Source: Dokdonella_A sp044227025 (GTDB lineage Bacteria; Pseudomonadota; Gammaproteobacteria; Xanthomonadales; Rhodanobacteraceae). From it: DNA of 64,000 nt. The position numbers were made by a program, and so were the translations under genes. The stretch spans positions 62,001 through 126,000 of the forward strand of contig NZ_JBGAFX010000004.1 of NCBI RefSeq assembly GCF_044227025.1, written 5' to 3'. The notes beneath the pieces were generated by a model. The model made no database searches. It was not told where the DNA came from and saw nothing but the letters and a program-made list of their open reading frames with translations. Shown here in pieces: positions 52,053 to 61,036 of the stretch. The number at the start of each line of letters is the position of its first letter. Position 1 is the stretch's first letter.

Positions 52053-52991
52053 CTAGCCCGCCAGCGCATCGACCGGCTCGCCACGTCGCCGAGCGCTTCC
52101 CGGCGTCATGCCGAAGCGCTGCCGGAACGAGCGAGAAAATGCACTCGCGGTCTCGAAGCCGCTTTCCGCGGCGACCTCGTTGATGGCCAGCATGCCGACG
52201 CGCAACAGGCGGGTGGCCCGCGCGAGTCGCTGTCGCACCAGGAACGCGTGCGGCGTTTCGCCATAGACGGCACCAAACGCACGGATGAAATGGCAGGGCG
52301 AGTAGTTCGCCAGGCGCGCGAGCTCGTCGTTGTCGATCTCCAGGTGGCAGTTCGCGGTCAGGTAATTGCGCACGCGCTGCAGGCGCACGAAGACCTGGCG
52401 CCGCTGCGCATACGTTCGGCCCGCGCAACGCCCGATCGCGTCGGCGAAGCCGGCTTGCAAGGTGAGCAGGCGCTCGACCACATTGTCGGCCGCCATGTCG
52501 ATGCCTTCCCCGCTGGCGATCGCACGCGCCAGGCCCAGCGTCCGGCGCCTGAGATCGATGTCGATTGCATGTCGCGCCGGAATCAGCGAGGCATCCATGA
52601 GCGGGATGCCGAACTGCCCCTGCATGACGTGGCGCCAGGCGGATGGTCGGCCGAGCAGCACGACCCACAGCGAATTGCCGCGTCCGATCGCATGCGCACC
52701 CGCGTCGGCTTCGGTGACGCGCGCTTCCCCCACGTGCAGCAGGCTGTCGCCGTCGCTGCCGATCTGGACGCGACCGCGCAACGGAATCCAGATCGCGCAC
52801 ACGCTCGCGTCGGTACGCAGCTGGCAGCCGCGGCCGCCACCGAGGATCGCCATGAGGCCCTTGTGCGCTATCGGCGATGCACCGCGCGTGGAGAGATCGA
52901 GGCTGGCACCATGCGCAATCCATTGGCTGGTGACGGGATAGCAGGCTTCTCCGAGCCTGCTTCGCTTGGGTATCCGCGTGGCCAAGGTCAT
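52053..52991 (-). CDS. AraC-family transcriptional regulator
   Basis: A 312-residue regulator. The N-terminal half is a cupin-like sensing domain (IWIPLRGRVQIGSDGDSLLH), the C-terminal third a double helix-turn-helix: RVRNYLTANCHLEIDNDELA, YSPCHFIRAFGAVYGETPHA, LRVGMLAINEVAAESGFETA and FSRSFRQRFGMTPGSARRRG. It lies between the nitrilase gene (85 bases upstream) and the TonB receptor gene on the same strand, so it probably controls uptake or use of the receptor's substrate. The start at 52991 is the ATG nearest to the domain; the frame is open to 53189. Confidence 0.88.
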   Translation of the reverse strand: MTLATRIPKRSRLGEACYPVTSQWIAHGASLDLSTRGASPIAHKGLMAILGGGRGCQLRTDASVCAIWIPLRGRVQIGSDGDSLLHVGEARVTEADAGAHAIGRGNSLWVVLLGRPSAWRHVMQGQFGIPLMDASLIPARHAIDIDLRRRTLGLARAIASGEGIDMAADNVVERLLTLQAGFADAIGRCAGRTYAQRRQVFVRLQRVRNYLTANCHLEIDNDELARLANYSPCHFIRAFGAVYGETPHAFLVRQRLARATRLLRVGMLAINEVAAESGFETASAFSRSFRQRFGMTPGSARRRGEPVDALAG

Positions 52992-53076
52992 GCTCCCCGC
53001 TGCGAATGAGCGACGCGAGGCGACTGCCGCCACGCTTCGGTGACGATCGTCGCGACGCACTTGCGATGCATCCTGG

Positions 53077-53916
53077 TCATTCCAAGTCTCCGATTGGTGA
53101 AGGGAGCCGCGCGTGCCCGCTCTTGCGCTTGTCGGCGATGAACGGCATGCCGATCTCGCGCACGTTGCACGGGTATCTGCGCTGCGCATTCGCGACCAGC
53201 GAAAGGTTGATGCCCATGGTGAGCAGAGGCCGGTCGGCGGAAGTCATGCCGAGAAGGTTTCCGGTCGGCGAGTAGATGAATCCCTTGCCACCGAAATGCG
53301 GGACGCGGCCGCCCGCAGGCGAAGCGCGATTGGAGCTCAGGACGTAGCAACCGGAGACGATGGCAGCCATGCGGGCGGAGGCGTGCCAATGACGCATGGA
53401 CGCACCGCTTGCGCGCGGCGCGACGATGAGCTGAGCGCCCTCGCGACGGTAATGCCGCGCCCACTCGGTGAACATGAGCTCCGTGCAGAGCAGCACCCCG
53501 ATGCGCATGCCGCGGTGTTCGATGACGTCGAAGCCGGGTTTCGCGGCTGCGAACCACGTGTCCTCGAAGAATCCCGCTTCCTGGGGAAAGTACTGCTTGT
53601 GATGGATGGCGGCGTAGCGCCCGTCTCCGAGCAGGAAGGCTTCGTTGGCAAGCTTGTCGGCCGCGCGGATCGGCCGCGAGCCGATCACTGCGGCCGGCAG
53701 GCGTTCGATCGCCCGCAGTGCCGTTTCGTGCAGGTCCAGGCTCGCTGTCGCCGATTCGTCGCAGAACGAATCATCGCGGGCCAGCCAGGGTCCGAACGGC
53801 AATTCGTTGAGCAGGAGGATGTCCGGTCGTTCGGCCTCGACGCGCCGAACCAGGTCCAGCCAGGCCGGGTGTTCCGGCAGCAGGCCATCCGGCAACTGGC
53901 AGACGCCGACATTCAT
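53077..53916 (-). CDS. Carbon-nitrogen hydrolase (nitrilase superfamily)
   Basis: A 279-residue enzyme with the Glu-Lys-Cys triad of the superfamily: Glu38 in ILLLNELPFGP, Lys107 in AIHHKQYFPQEAG and Cys144 in IGVLLCTELMF. It hydrolyses amide- or nitrile-type C-N bonds in the cytoplasm; the subgroup (amidase, carbamoylase or other) cannot be told from the sequence. It is divergent from the GlxA-type regulator gene and followed by the AraC gene, suggesting a small catabolic locus. The start at 53916 is preferred; an ATG at 53934 is also in frame. Confidence 0.88.
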   Translation of the reverse strand: MNVGVCQLPDGLLPEHPAWLDLVRRVEAERPDILLLNELPFGPWLARDDSFCDESATASLDLHETALRAIERLPAAVIGSRPIRAADKLANEAFLLGDGRYAAIHHKQYFPQEAGFFEDTWFAAAKPGFDVIEHRGMRIGVLLCTELMFTEWARHYRREGAQLIVAPRASGASMRHWHASARMAAIVSGCYVLSSNRASPAGGRVPHFGGKGFIYSPTGNLLGMTSADRPLLTMGINLSLVANAQRRYPCNVREIGMPFIADKRKSGHARLPSPIGDLE

Positions 53917-54161
53917 GAGGCCGTCACGCGGCATGGCCGTGCTCCCGCGGGATGCGGCGCGTGCAGGCAATGCGGGCTTGGAACCTGAACATGGAAATGG
54001 ACGTCGACGGGCGTTGCGAAAATGCTAGCCAGTCCAACGCGTCGCCACGCGACGGACGACGACCGATAAGGAGCAGATTCCGACCCGCGCGCAATAATCG
54101 GCTATTCAACGCTTCGAGTTGGGATAGGCTGCAATCCCGCATCTGGATGTCGTGTGCGCAA

Positions 54162-55199
54162 ATGAAGGCACATTCCATGGTGGACTTGCTGTTCGTCATC
54201 GTGCCGCATTCGCTGCTGCTCGATATCGCCGGCCCGGCGGAGGCCTTTCGTCTCGCGAACCTGCACCTGGGCGCGCGCGGCATGCCGCCTCGCTTCAACC
54301 TGCGCTTCAGCGCCGACACGCCGGCGCTTTCCACTTCGGTAGGTTTGTGCGTCGCCGATCTCGAGCCGTTGCCGGAGATGCTGCGTGCGCCCACCTGGAT
54401 CGTGCTGGTCGGCCAGCCGAGCGCGTTCGCGCGCAAGAGCTCGCCCGAAATCGAAGCGACCGCGCAATGGCTGCGCCGCACGATGCGCGCTCCGCTGGAC
54501 GCACGCGACTCGCCGCATCGACTCGTCGCGATCTGCTCGGGCGCACTGCTCGCCGCCCGCGCGGGGCTGATCGGCGAGCGCCAATGCACCACTCATCACG
54601 AACTGCTCGGAGTCCTGCGTACGCTGGCACCCAAGGCGCAGGTCGTGGACAACCGCGTTTTCCTCGTCGATGGCCCGGTGGCCTCCAGTGCAGGCGTGAC
54701 CGCGGGCATCGACCTCGCCTTGCACCTCATTGCAGAGGCTTGCGGCGAGGCCGTGGCGGCCGCCGTCGCGGAGGACATGGTCGTGTACCTGCGGCGCTCG
54801 GAGCTCGATCCCGGACTGTCACCCTTCCTCGCCCACCGCCGTCACATGCATGCGGCGGTGCATCGAGTACAGGACGCGGTCAGCGCCGCACCCGAGCGCG
54901 AGTGGACCCTCGCTTCGATGGCCGCTCTGGCGCATGTCACCGAGCGTCACCTGCTTCGGCTGTTCCTGCGCCACGCCGGCGTCTCGCCGCTGCACTACCT
55001 GCAAGCGATGCGACTGGAGCGAGCGCGCCAATCGCTTGAACACGGCGCGAGCGTGACGATCGCGGCAGAAGTGGCCGGCTTCCGCTCGGGGCTGCATCTG
55101 CGCCGCGCCTGGCATCGCAAGTGGGGTGGCTCGCCTCGCGACGCCCTTAGACCCGCGGCGATCCGACCGGCCTTCGAAGCTGCCGCCCACGCGGAATGA
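54162..55199 (+). CDS. GlxA-type regulator (DJ-1/PfpI + AraC domains)
   Basis: A 345-residue regulator. The N-terminal DJ-1/PfpI-like domain has LLFVIVPHSLLLDIAGPAEA, RLVAICSGALLAARAGL with a cysteine at the nucleophile elbow (AICSGA), and AGVTAGIDLALHLIAEACG. The C-terminal AraC helix-turn-helix includes TLASMAALAHVTERHLLRLF, HAGVSPLHYLQAMRLERARQ and VTIAAEVAGFRSGLHLRRAW. This architecture is used by regulators of amino-acid, betaine and amide catabolism. It faces the nitrilase gene, which it may control. The start could also be the ATG at 54147 or 54177. Confidence 0.9.
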   Translation: MKAHSMVDLLFVIVPHSLLLDIAGPAEAFRLANLHLGARGMPPRFNLRFSADTPALSTSVGLCVADLEPLPEMLRAPTWIVLVGQPSAFARKSSPEIEATAQWLRRTMRAPLDARDSPHRLVAICSGALLAARAGLIGERQCTTHHELLGVLRTLAPKAQVVDNRVFLVDGPVASSAGVTAGIDLALHLIAEACGEAVAAAVAEDMVVYLRRSELDPGLSPFLAHRRHMHAAVHRVQDAVSAAPEREWTLASMAALAHVTERHLLRLFLRHAGVSPLHYLQAMRLERARQSLEHGASVTIAAEVAGFRSGLHLRRAWHRKWGGSPRDALRPAAIRPAFEAAAHAE

Positions 55200-55271
55200 G
55201 AGCGCGCTGCACCGATCCGCCGACCACCCGCGCGCGAGAGGCGTGCGCGGCTTCGTCAGTGCGATTGTTCG

Positions 55272-55802
55272 TCAGCCGCCATCCACATGCTTCACGAACA
55301 GCACGTCGAACGCCTGTACCCAGGTCTTGCCGCCGTCTTTGGACAGGACCGCGGATTCACGCACACCCTTCGGGTGGGGTTTCCAGGTGATGCGCTGCAT
55401 GACCGACTTGCCATCCTTGAGATGCGCTTCGCCTTCGAGGATCAGCGCACCATCCCTGACGTTGCCGACGATCACCATGATCGAACCGCGATTGGTGACC
55501 CAGGTCTGCTGCCACTGTTTGCGCACCGGGTCGTAGCTGAGGATGCTGTCGCCGATGAGTCCATCGGCCTGCTCGTAGAGTTCGTGGATGGCACAGCCCT
55601 GGGCAATCGGTTCGACCCGGGCGCGCGCCACGGATGCACCGTCCGGCGCGTCCGTCTCGAACGTGTCCCAATCGCCTATCCAGTAATCCAGTTGATGATA
55701 TTCCGCGGCGCCGCAGTGGGGCGACACCGCTGTTGCAGACGCAGGACGCTCTGCGCTGGCTGAGGTGACGAGCAGGGCGAGGACAAGAAACTCCATCCGC
55801 AT
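55272..55802 (-). CDS. Exported DUF1579-like protein
   Basis: A 176-residue protein with a signal peptide (EFLVLALLVTSASA). The mature part has HQLDYWIGDWDTFETDAPDG, IHELYEQADGLIGDSILSYD, KQWQQTWVTNRGSIMVIVGN and MQRITWKPHPKGVRESAVLS; the 'LDYWIGDWD' opening is characteristic of small lipocalin-like beta-barrel families including DUF1579. Activity is unknown. AAGGAA six bases before the ATG at 55802 supports this start; the frame is open to 55895. It is convergent with the GlxA-type gene. Confidence 0.75.
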   Translation of the reverse strand: MRMEFLVLALLVTSASAERPASATAVSPHCGAAEYHQLDYWIGDWDTFETDAPDGASVARARVEPIAQGCAIHELYEQADGLIGDSILSYDPVRKQWQQTWVTNRGSIMVIVGNVRDGALILEGEAHLKDGKSVMQRITWKPHPKGVRESAVLSKDGGKTWVQAFDVLFVKHVDGG

Positions 55803-56013
55803 GAGCGATTCCTTTTGGCATTCCGTACGTCGCACGACGCGACGCAGGATTGTCACAGGAGCCGTCAGGATCGGAGCAGCCGAATCCTTCCGCATGATTG
55901 GCGGAAATTGTCGAAATCAGTGCGAAGACGCCAGTGCCACGGTCGCTGCCGCGTTGCAGATCCGTTGAACCCGCGCCAAGGCACCCATGAAGGTGCCCGA
56001 TAGTCGGCGAACC
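55803..56013. other. Intergenic gap before mazG
   Basis: 211 bases between the 55802 gene and the mazG stop codon. No gene, repeat or hairpin stands out. Confidence 0.35.
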
Positions 56014-56814
56014 TCATTCGGAGCCGCGCTCTTCCGCCTTGGCGCGATTCCAGAGGGCATCCTGCGCCGCGAGTGGACGCTCCGCAAGCGCACCGCCTTC
56101 GGCCGCCGCGAACGCTTCCATGCGGCGGAAACGCTTCTCGAACTTCGCGTTCGCGTGACGCAAGGCCTGCGAGACATCGACCTTCGCGTGACGTGCAAGA
56201 TTGACGCAGACGAACAGCACGTCGCCGATCTCGTCGGTCAGGCGCGCCGCATCTGCACCTGCAGCGAACTCGGCGCGCACCTCGTCGATCTCTTCGTGCA
56301 GCTTGTCGAACACCGGATTCACGTCCGGCCAGTCGAAGCCGACGCGCGCGGCCTTCTGCTGCAACTTCAGCGCGCGCTGCCACTCGGGCATGCCGCGCGA
56401 GACGCCCGCCAGCGCGCTGCTGTCCGCGTCGCCCTGCGCGGCGCGCTCGCCGGCCTTCAGTTCCTCCCAGTTGGCGAGCTGCGCGACCGCCGACGGGGCG
56501 GCCTCGGCCTCGCCGAACACATGCGGATGACGCCGCACCATCTTGTCGCAGATCGCCGCGACCACGTCGGCGAACGCGAAGTGTCCATCCTCCTCGGCCA
56601 TCCGCGCATGGAACACGACCTGCAGCAGCAGGTCGCCGAGTTCGTCGCGCAGGTGCGCGTAGTCCTTGCGGTCGATCGCGTCGGCGACCTCGTAGGCCTC
56701 CTCGATCGTGTACGGCGCGATCGTCTCGAACGTCTGCTCGACGTCCCACGGACAGCCGTTCTCGCGATTGCGCAGGCGCGCCATGATGGCGAGGAGGTCG
56801 TCGATTGAATTCAT
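56014..56814 (-). CDS. mazG: Nucleoside triphosphate pyrophosphohydrolase MazG
   Basis: A 266-residue protein, the usual length of two-domain MazG. Domain one has RLRNRENGCPWDVEQTFETI and TIEEAYEVADAIDRKDYAHL with RDELGDLLLQVVFHA, whose EExxE...ExxD residues bind magnesium. Domain two has ARVGFDWPDVNPVFDKLHEE, IDEVRAEF and LTDEIGDVLFVCVNLARHAK, again with the metal-binding acids. It hydrolyses all NTPs to NMP and pyrophosphate, clearing aberrant nucleotides and tempering ppGpp-linked stress. The stop is at 56014; no partner gene adjoins. Confidence 0.95.
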   Translation of the reverse strand: MNSIDDLLAIMARLRNRENGCPWDVEQTFETIAPYTIEEAYEVADAIDRKDYAHLRDELGDLLLQVVFHARMAEEDGHFAFADVVAAICDKMVRRHPHVFGEAEAAPSAVAQLANWEELKAGERAAQGDADSSALAGVSRGMPEWQRALKLQQKAARVGFDWPDVNPVFDKLHEEIDEVRAEFAAGADAARLTDEIGDVLFVCVNLARHAKVDVSQALRHANAKFEKRFRRMEAFAAAEGGALAERPLAAQDALWNRAKAEERGSE

Positions 56815-57331
56815 CCGGGATCCTGTTGATGGTGGAGCGGCGGGAGCCGCGATGCTTTGCTTGTCTGAGGACTGGGGGCGGCGGCACGCGCTGTGCGCGT
56901 ATCGCCCTACTGGCTGAAGGGCATCGCGGCTGAAGCAATTCCTGCGGCAGCATGGCGCCTGTCGCTTTGCTTCTGCGCGCAGGAGCGCGCCGCTTCTACC
57001 GGGGTCCCCTTCGGCAACGGTGAATGGCGGACGACAAAGCCCGCAGGGGCGCGCGCACGATGCGCGCGCGTTCGCCGTCAGCGCACGGATGCGCTGTCGG
57101 CGAACCTCGGCCGACGTTCACGCACCCGCTGGGCAGGATGCCCGGCGGGCGTTGCCGTAGGGGTGCCCTTCTCTTTGGTGACTTTCTCTTGGGCAGGCAA
57201 GAGAAAGTCACCGGCCCGCAGGGATGCGGGACGAACATGCACGGACGCGGGTCGGTCATCGCGAAAATGTATCCCCGAAAAACAAACCGGCAGCGCAACG
57301 AAACAACACCATGCCATCCCACAAAAACCCT
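56815..57331. repeat. Intergenic mosaic of dispersed repeats
   Basis: From left to right: a diverged REP arm (56832-56855); a fragment ending CGCGTATCGCCCTACTGG of the TAGGGCGG repeat; CTGCGCGCAGGAGCGCGC (about 56974); a strong hairpin at 57177-57212 (GGTGACTTTCTCTTG facing CAAGAGAAAGTCACC); then the element with CGCAGGGATGCGGGACG and GACGCGGGTCGGTCATCGCG shared with 37060-37160. Open frames here derive from the repeats and are not called as genes. Confidence 0.75.
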
Positions 57332-58135
57332 TCAGGGTTTGGCGAGAAGCGAGGACCAGTCCGCGTCGCGATCGCCGACCGCGAAGAAGTCCGGATTCAG
57401 CAGCGACTCGCGCGTGTTGTAGCGGAACGGATGGCCGTCAAAATCGAGCACCGCGCCGCCGGCTTGTTCGAGTACGCATTGCCCGGCGGCGGTGTCCCAT
57501 TCCGAGGTCGGGCCGAGGCGCAGGTACAGGTCGGCTTCGGCGGCGGCGATGCGCACGAACTTCAGCGACGAGCCCAGCGGCAGCTTCGCGCACGCTCCGA
57601 GACGCGCAAGCAGCGCGGCTTCGTGTTCGGAGCCGTGCGAGCGGCTGCCGGCGACGACCAGCGGCGACGCACGCCGACGCGTGCCGATGCGCTGCGCCTT
57701 TTCGCCACGCTGCGACAACCACGCGCCGCCGCCTTCCCAGGCGCAGGCGAGCTCGCCGCTGACCGGCGTCTGCACGACGCCGAGCACCGGTCGATGATCG
57801 GCGATCAACGCGATGTTCACGGTGAACTCGCCGTTGCGCTTGACGAACTCGCGCGTGCCGTCGAGCGGGTCGACCAGCCAGTAGTGCGTCCAGCGCGCTC
57901 GCTCGACCCACGCGATGTCGGCCGATTCCTCCGACAGCACCGGCAGCTGCGGCGCCAGTGCATGCAGGCCATCGACGATCACGCGATGCGAAGCGAGGTC
58001 GGCCGCGGTCAGCGGCGAACGGTCGTCCTTGTGCTCGACCGCGAAGTCCGAACCGTACACCTCGAGGATCGCCGCCGCCGCGCGTTCGGCGAGGACGCCG
58101 GCATGGCGGGCGAGATATTCGAGATCGAGGTTCAT
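57332..58135 (-). CDS. cysQ: 3'(2'),5'-bisphosphate nucleotidase CysQ
   Basis: A 267-residue phosphatase of the inositol-monophosphatase family. The metal-site motifs are LPVLSEESADIAW and YWLVDPLDGTREFVKRNGEF (DPxDGT), with SEWDTAAGQCVLEQAGG closing the active site. It converts PAP (3'-phosphoadenosine 5'-phosphate) to AMP, relieving toxicity from sulfate assimilation. The start overlaps the nudE stop by four bases, so nudE and cysQ form a unit on the minus strand. Confidence 0.93.
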   Translation of the reverse strand: MNLDLEYLARHAGVLAERAAAAILEVYGSDFAVEHKDDRSPLTAADLASHRVIVDGLHALAPQLPVLSEESADIAWVERARWTHYWLVDPLDGTREFVKRNGEFTVNIALIADHRPVLGVVQTPVSGELACAWEGGGAWLSQRGEKAQRIGTRRRASPLVVAGSRSHGSEHEAALLARLGACAKLPLGSSLKFVRIAAAEADLYLRLGPTSEWDTAAGQCVLEQAGGAVLDFDGHPFRYNTRESLLNPDFFAVGDRDADWSSLLAKP

Positions 58136-58692
58136 GGCTGCGGCCGATAGCGGCCGGCAAGGAATTCGCGCGCCATGAACAGCGCGGCGATCGAGCGGCT
58201 GTCGCTGACTTCCGGGTGCTCGAGCAGCGCGTGCAGCCCGGACAGTTTCCACGGCACCACCTCGAGCGGCTCCGGCTCGTCGCCGGCAAGGCGTTCCTCG
58301 TGCAGTTCGCGCGCGATCACGACATTCGTCATCGCGGTCATGTACGCGGGCGACACCGACAGCGTGCCGAGGATGTGCAGCTCGCGTGCGCCGAAACCGA
58401 TTTCTTCCTTCAGCTCGCGGTTCGCGCCCTGCTCGGCCGTCTCGTCGCGATCGAGCCGCCCCTTGGGAAGCCCGAGCTCGTAGCGGTCGACGCCGACCGC
58501 GTATTCGCGCACCAGCAGCACGGTGTCCGCGTCCTGCATCGGCACGATGATGACTGCGCCGAGGCCGGAGCTCTGCAGGCGCTCGAACGTGCGCCGCTCG
58601 CCGTTGGAGAACTCGAGGTCGACCTGCTCGGCGCGCAGGAAGTGGCTGGACGATACGGATCGTGTCGCAAGGATGGTCGGTCGTTTGTGCAT
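58132..58692 (-). CDS. nudE: ADP-compounds Nudix hydrolase NudE
   Basis: A 186-residue Nudix enzyme. The Nudix box is GRLDRDETAEQGANRELKEE followed by IGFG (GX5EX7REUXEEXGU). Before it, the NudE-type strand VLLVREYAVGVDRYELGLPK binds the ADP moiety. It cleaves ADP-ribose, AP3A and NADH. It is encoded with cysQ on the minus strand and is divergent from accA. The start at 58692 fits the conserved N-terminus; the frame is open upstream to 59073 through other genes. Confidence 0.93.
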   Translation of the reverse strand: MHKRPTILATRSVSSSHFLRAEQVDLEFSNGERRTFERLQSSGLGAVIIVPMQDADTVLLVREYAVGVDRYELGLPKGRLDRDETAEQGANRELKEEIGFGARELHILGTLSVSPAYMTAMTNVVIARELHEERLAGDEPEPLEVVPWKLSGLHALLEHPEVSDSRSIAALFMAREFLAGRYRPQP

Positions 58693-58812
58693 GCGGCAAT
58701 TGTACGAGGGCCGGGAAGCTCGATGTGGCCTGCGCCGGCCCGGCACTGGCGCAGGCCGGGGTGCCGGCTCCTTGCGGGCGGGCCGCATCCCTCGCGCGTG
58801 CGCACAAGTCGC

Positions 58813-58818
58813 TATACT
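58813..58818 (+). promoter_or_regulatory. Possible -10 box of accA
   Basis: TATACT in GCTATACTCGCG lies 41 bases before the accA ATG. No good -35 hexamer is seen at the expected distance. Confidence 0.35.
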
Positions 58819-58858
58819 CGCGTCTTTGCGCCGCCCCGACTGGCGCGAACAGCTGCGA

Positions 58859-59818
58859 ATGAACCCGAACTTCCTCGATTTCGAACAACCGATCGCCGAA
58901 CTGGATGCAAAGATCCAGGAGCTTCGCCATGCCAGCCGCGGCCAGTCGTTCAACATCGAGGATGAGATCGGCACGCTCCAAGGCAAGCTGAAGACGAAGA
59001 CCGCGGAAATCTTCCGCAACCTCACCTCGTGGCAGATTGCCCAGCTTTCGCGCCACCCGGCGCGCCCGTACACGCTCGACTACATCGGCGTGATGTGCGA
59101 GGAATTCCACGAACTCGCCGGCGACCGCGCCTACGCCGACGACGCCGCGATCGTCGGCGGCATCGGCCGCATCAACGGCCGCGGTGTGATGATCATCGGC
59201 CACCAGAAGGGCCGCGACACCAAGAGCAAGATCCGGCGCAACTTCGGCATGCCGCGCCCGGAAGGCTATCGCAAGGCACTGCGCCTGATGCAGATGGCCG
59301 AACGCTTCGGCCTGCCGATCCTCACCTTCATCGACACGCCGGGCGCCTATCCCGGCGTCGGCGCCGAAGAGCGCGGCCAGAGCGAAGCGATCGCGCGCAA
59401 CCTGCTCGAGATGGCGCGCCTGCGCGTGCCGATCGTGTGCACCGTGGTCGGCGAAGGCGGCTCCGGCGGCGCGCTCGCGATCGGCGTCGGCGATCGCACC
59501 AACATGCTCGAATACAGCACCTATTCGGTGATCACGCCGGAAGGCTGCGCCTCGATCCTGTGGAAGACCGCCGAGAAGGCGAAGGACGCGGCCGAGGCAC
59601 TCGGCATGACCGCGCCGCGCCTGCTCGAACTCGGCCTGGTCGACAAGGTGATCCGCGAACCGCTGGGCGGCGCCCATCGCAATCCGAAAGCGATGGCCGT
59701 ACGCCTGAAGGCGGTGCTGCTGAACCAGCTCGACGAACTCGCGCCCCTCGACAGCGGCGCCCTGCTTGACCGGCGCTACCAACGCCTGCGCGGCTACGGC
59801 GCGTTCACCGGCGGTTGA
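58859..59818 (+). CDS. accA: Acetyl-CoA carboxylase carboxyltransferase subunit alpha
   Basis: A 319-residue protein, the typical AccA length. Family blocks are FLDFEQPIAELDAKIQELR, SRHPARPYTLDYI, VGGIGRINGRGVMIIGHQKG, IDTPGAYPGVGAEERGQSEA and VVGEGGSGGALAIGVGDR. With AccD it transfers the carboxyl group from carboxybiotin to acetyl-CoA, the committed step of fatty acid synthesis. Its stop codon overlaps the TTG start of the next gene. The gene often neighbours dnaE in proteobacteria; here it is beside nudE instead. Confidence 0.97.
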   Translation: MNPNFLDFEQPIAELDAKIQELRHASRGQSFNIEDEIGTLQGKLKTKTAEIFRNLTSWQIAQLSRHPARPYTLDYIGVMCEEFHELAGDRAYADDAAIVGGIGRINGRGVMIIGHQKGRDTKSKIRRNFGMPRPEGYRKALRLMQMAERFGLPILTFIDTPGAYPGVGAEERGQSEAIARNLLEMARLRVPIVCTVVGEGGSGGALAIGVGDRTNMLEYSTYSVITPEGCASILWKTAEKAKDAAEALGMTAPRLLELGLVDKVIREPLGGAHRNPKAMAVRLKAVLLNQLDELAPLDSGALLDRRYQRLRGYGAFTGG

Positions 59819-61035
59819 GCGCGCAGCGCCCACTCGTGTCCGACGCGCGCCTCGCGACCGCGGCCGAGTTGCCGACGCTGACCGGGCTGCGTGGTTTCGC
59901 CGCGCTGTGGGTGCTGGTCTACCACCTGTGGGCCGACGCCGGCCCGCGCCTGATGACGCTCGAAGTCGGCACCCACGTGCTCGACCTTACACCGCTGTTC
60001 TCGTGCGGCTGGGCTGGTGTCGACATCTTCTTCACGCTGTCCGCGTTCCTGCTCAGCCTGCCGTTCGCGAGCTGGCAGCTCGGTGGAGCGCCGCGGCCGT
60101 CGCTGCGCGTGTTCTGGCTGCGCCGCGTGCTGCGCATCGTGCCCGCGTACTACGCCCAGCTCGGGGTGCTGCTGGTGCTCGCCGGCGCGTTCGGCATCGG
60201 CACCTGGCCGGGCATCGGGCAACTGCTCGGCAATCTCGCGCTGTGGACGAATTTCGGTCCGTACGGTGCGGCTCCGATGAACCCGGTGACCTATACGCTG
60301 CCGATCGAGTTCTGCTTCTACCTGCTGCTGCCGCTGCTGGCCCTGCTGTTGCGGCCGCGCGCGTGGCCACTGCTGGCGCTGCTCGCGCTGGTCACGACGC
60401 AGGTCTATCGCCACCTGATGTTCGCGCCGATCGCGCACGCCGAGGTGCCGCTGCGCGTGATCGCGATGGAGCAACTGCCCGGGCGGCTCGACCAGTTCGT
60501 CGCCGGCATGCTCGCGGCCTACGCCTATACCCGCGCGGCAATCGCGCGCCGCCTGCCCGGCGCGCGCGCGAATGATGCGCTGTTCCTGTTTGGAGCCGGC
60601 GTGTTCGCCGCGATGCTATGGCTGATCCACTACAACAGCAGCGACTACTGGGACGGCAATCCGCTGCTGTTCACCTGGCACGGCATCGTCGGCGTTGCGG
60701 TCGCACTGATGCTGTTCGCCGCCGCGGCCGGCAGCCGCGTCGCCAGCGTGCTGTTCGGCAACGCACTCCTGCGCTACCTCGGCGTGATCAGCTTCGGCGT
60801 TTACTTGTGGCACTTCCCGCTGATCCACTGGCTGGATGCGGCGAACGCGTTCGCGCGCATCGACGGCTATCGCCTGCCGTGGTCCCTGCCGGTGGTGCTG
60901 CTGCTGAGTTGCGCGCTGGCCGACCTCTCGTACCGGCTGGTCGAGCGCCCGGCGCTGCGACTGGGGCGCCGCAGCCGCCATCCCGGACTCGCTACCGAGC
61001 TGGTGCCACCGCCCAACGCATCCGCTCCGGGGTGA
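59815..61035 (+). CDS. OafA/YrhL-type integral membrane acyltransferase
   Basis: A 406-residue acyltransferase-3 protein with about ten membrane helices. The family block LPTLTGLRGFAALWVLVYHL is at the N-terminus, with the catalytic-type His in VYHLW. Other blocks are GVDIFFTLSAFLLSLPFA, LRRVLRIVPAYYAQL, TLPIEFCFYLLLPLLALLL and FGVYLWHFPLIHWL. It moves acyl groups to sugars of LPS or exopolysaccharide at the inner membrane. The start is a TTG at 59815 inside the end of accA; no ATG fits, so initiation may depend on coupled translation. Confidence 0.88.
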   Translation: MSAQRPLVSDARLATAAELPTLTGLRGFAALWVLVYHLWADAGPRLMTLEVGTHVLDLTPLFSCGWAGVDIFFTLSAFLLSLPFASWQLGGAPRPSLRVFWLRRVLRIVPAYYAQLGVLLVLAGAFGIGTWPGIGQLLGNLALWTNFGPYGAAPMNPVTYTLPIEFCFYLLLPLLALLLRPRAWPLLALLALVTTQVYRHLMFAPIAHAEVPLRVIAMEQLPGRLDQFVAGMLAAYAYTRAAIARRLPGARANDALFLFGAGVFAAMLWLIHYNSSDYWDGNPLLFTWHGIVGVAVALMLFAAAAGSRVASVLFGNALLRYLGVISFGVYLWHFPLIHWLDAANAFARIDGYRLPWSLPVVLLLSCALADLSYRLVERPALRLGRRSRHPGLATELVPPPNASAPG

Positions 61036-61036
61036 G

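Noticed and set aside
57224..58150. Plus-strand frame over the intergenic repeats and cysQ
   Set aside because: It begins in a dispersed repeat and continues as a shadow of cysQ.
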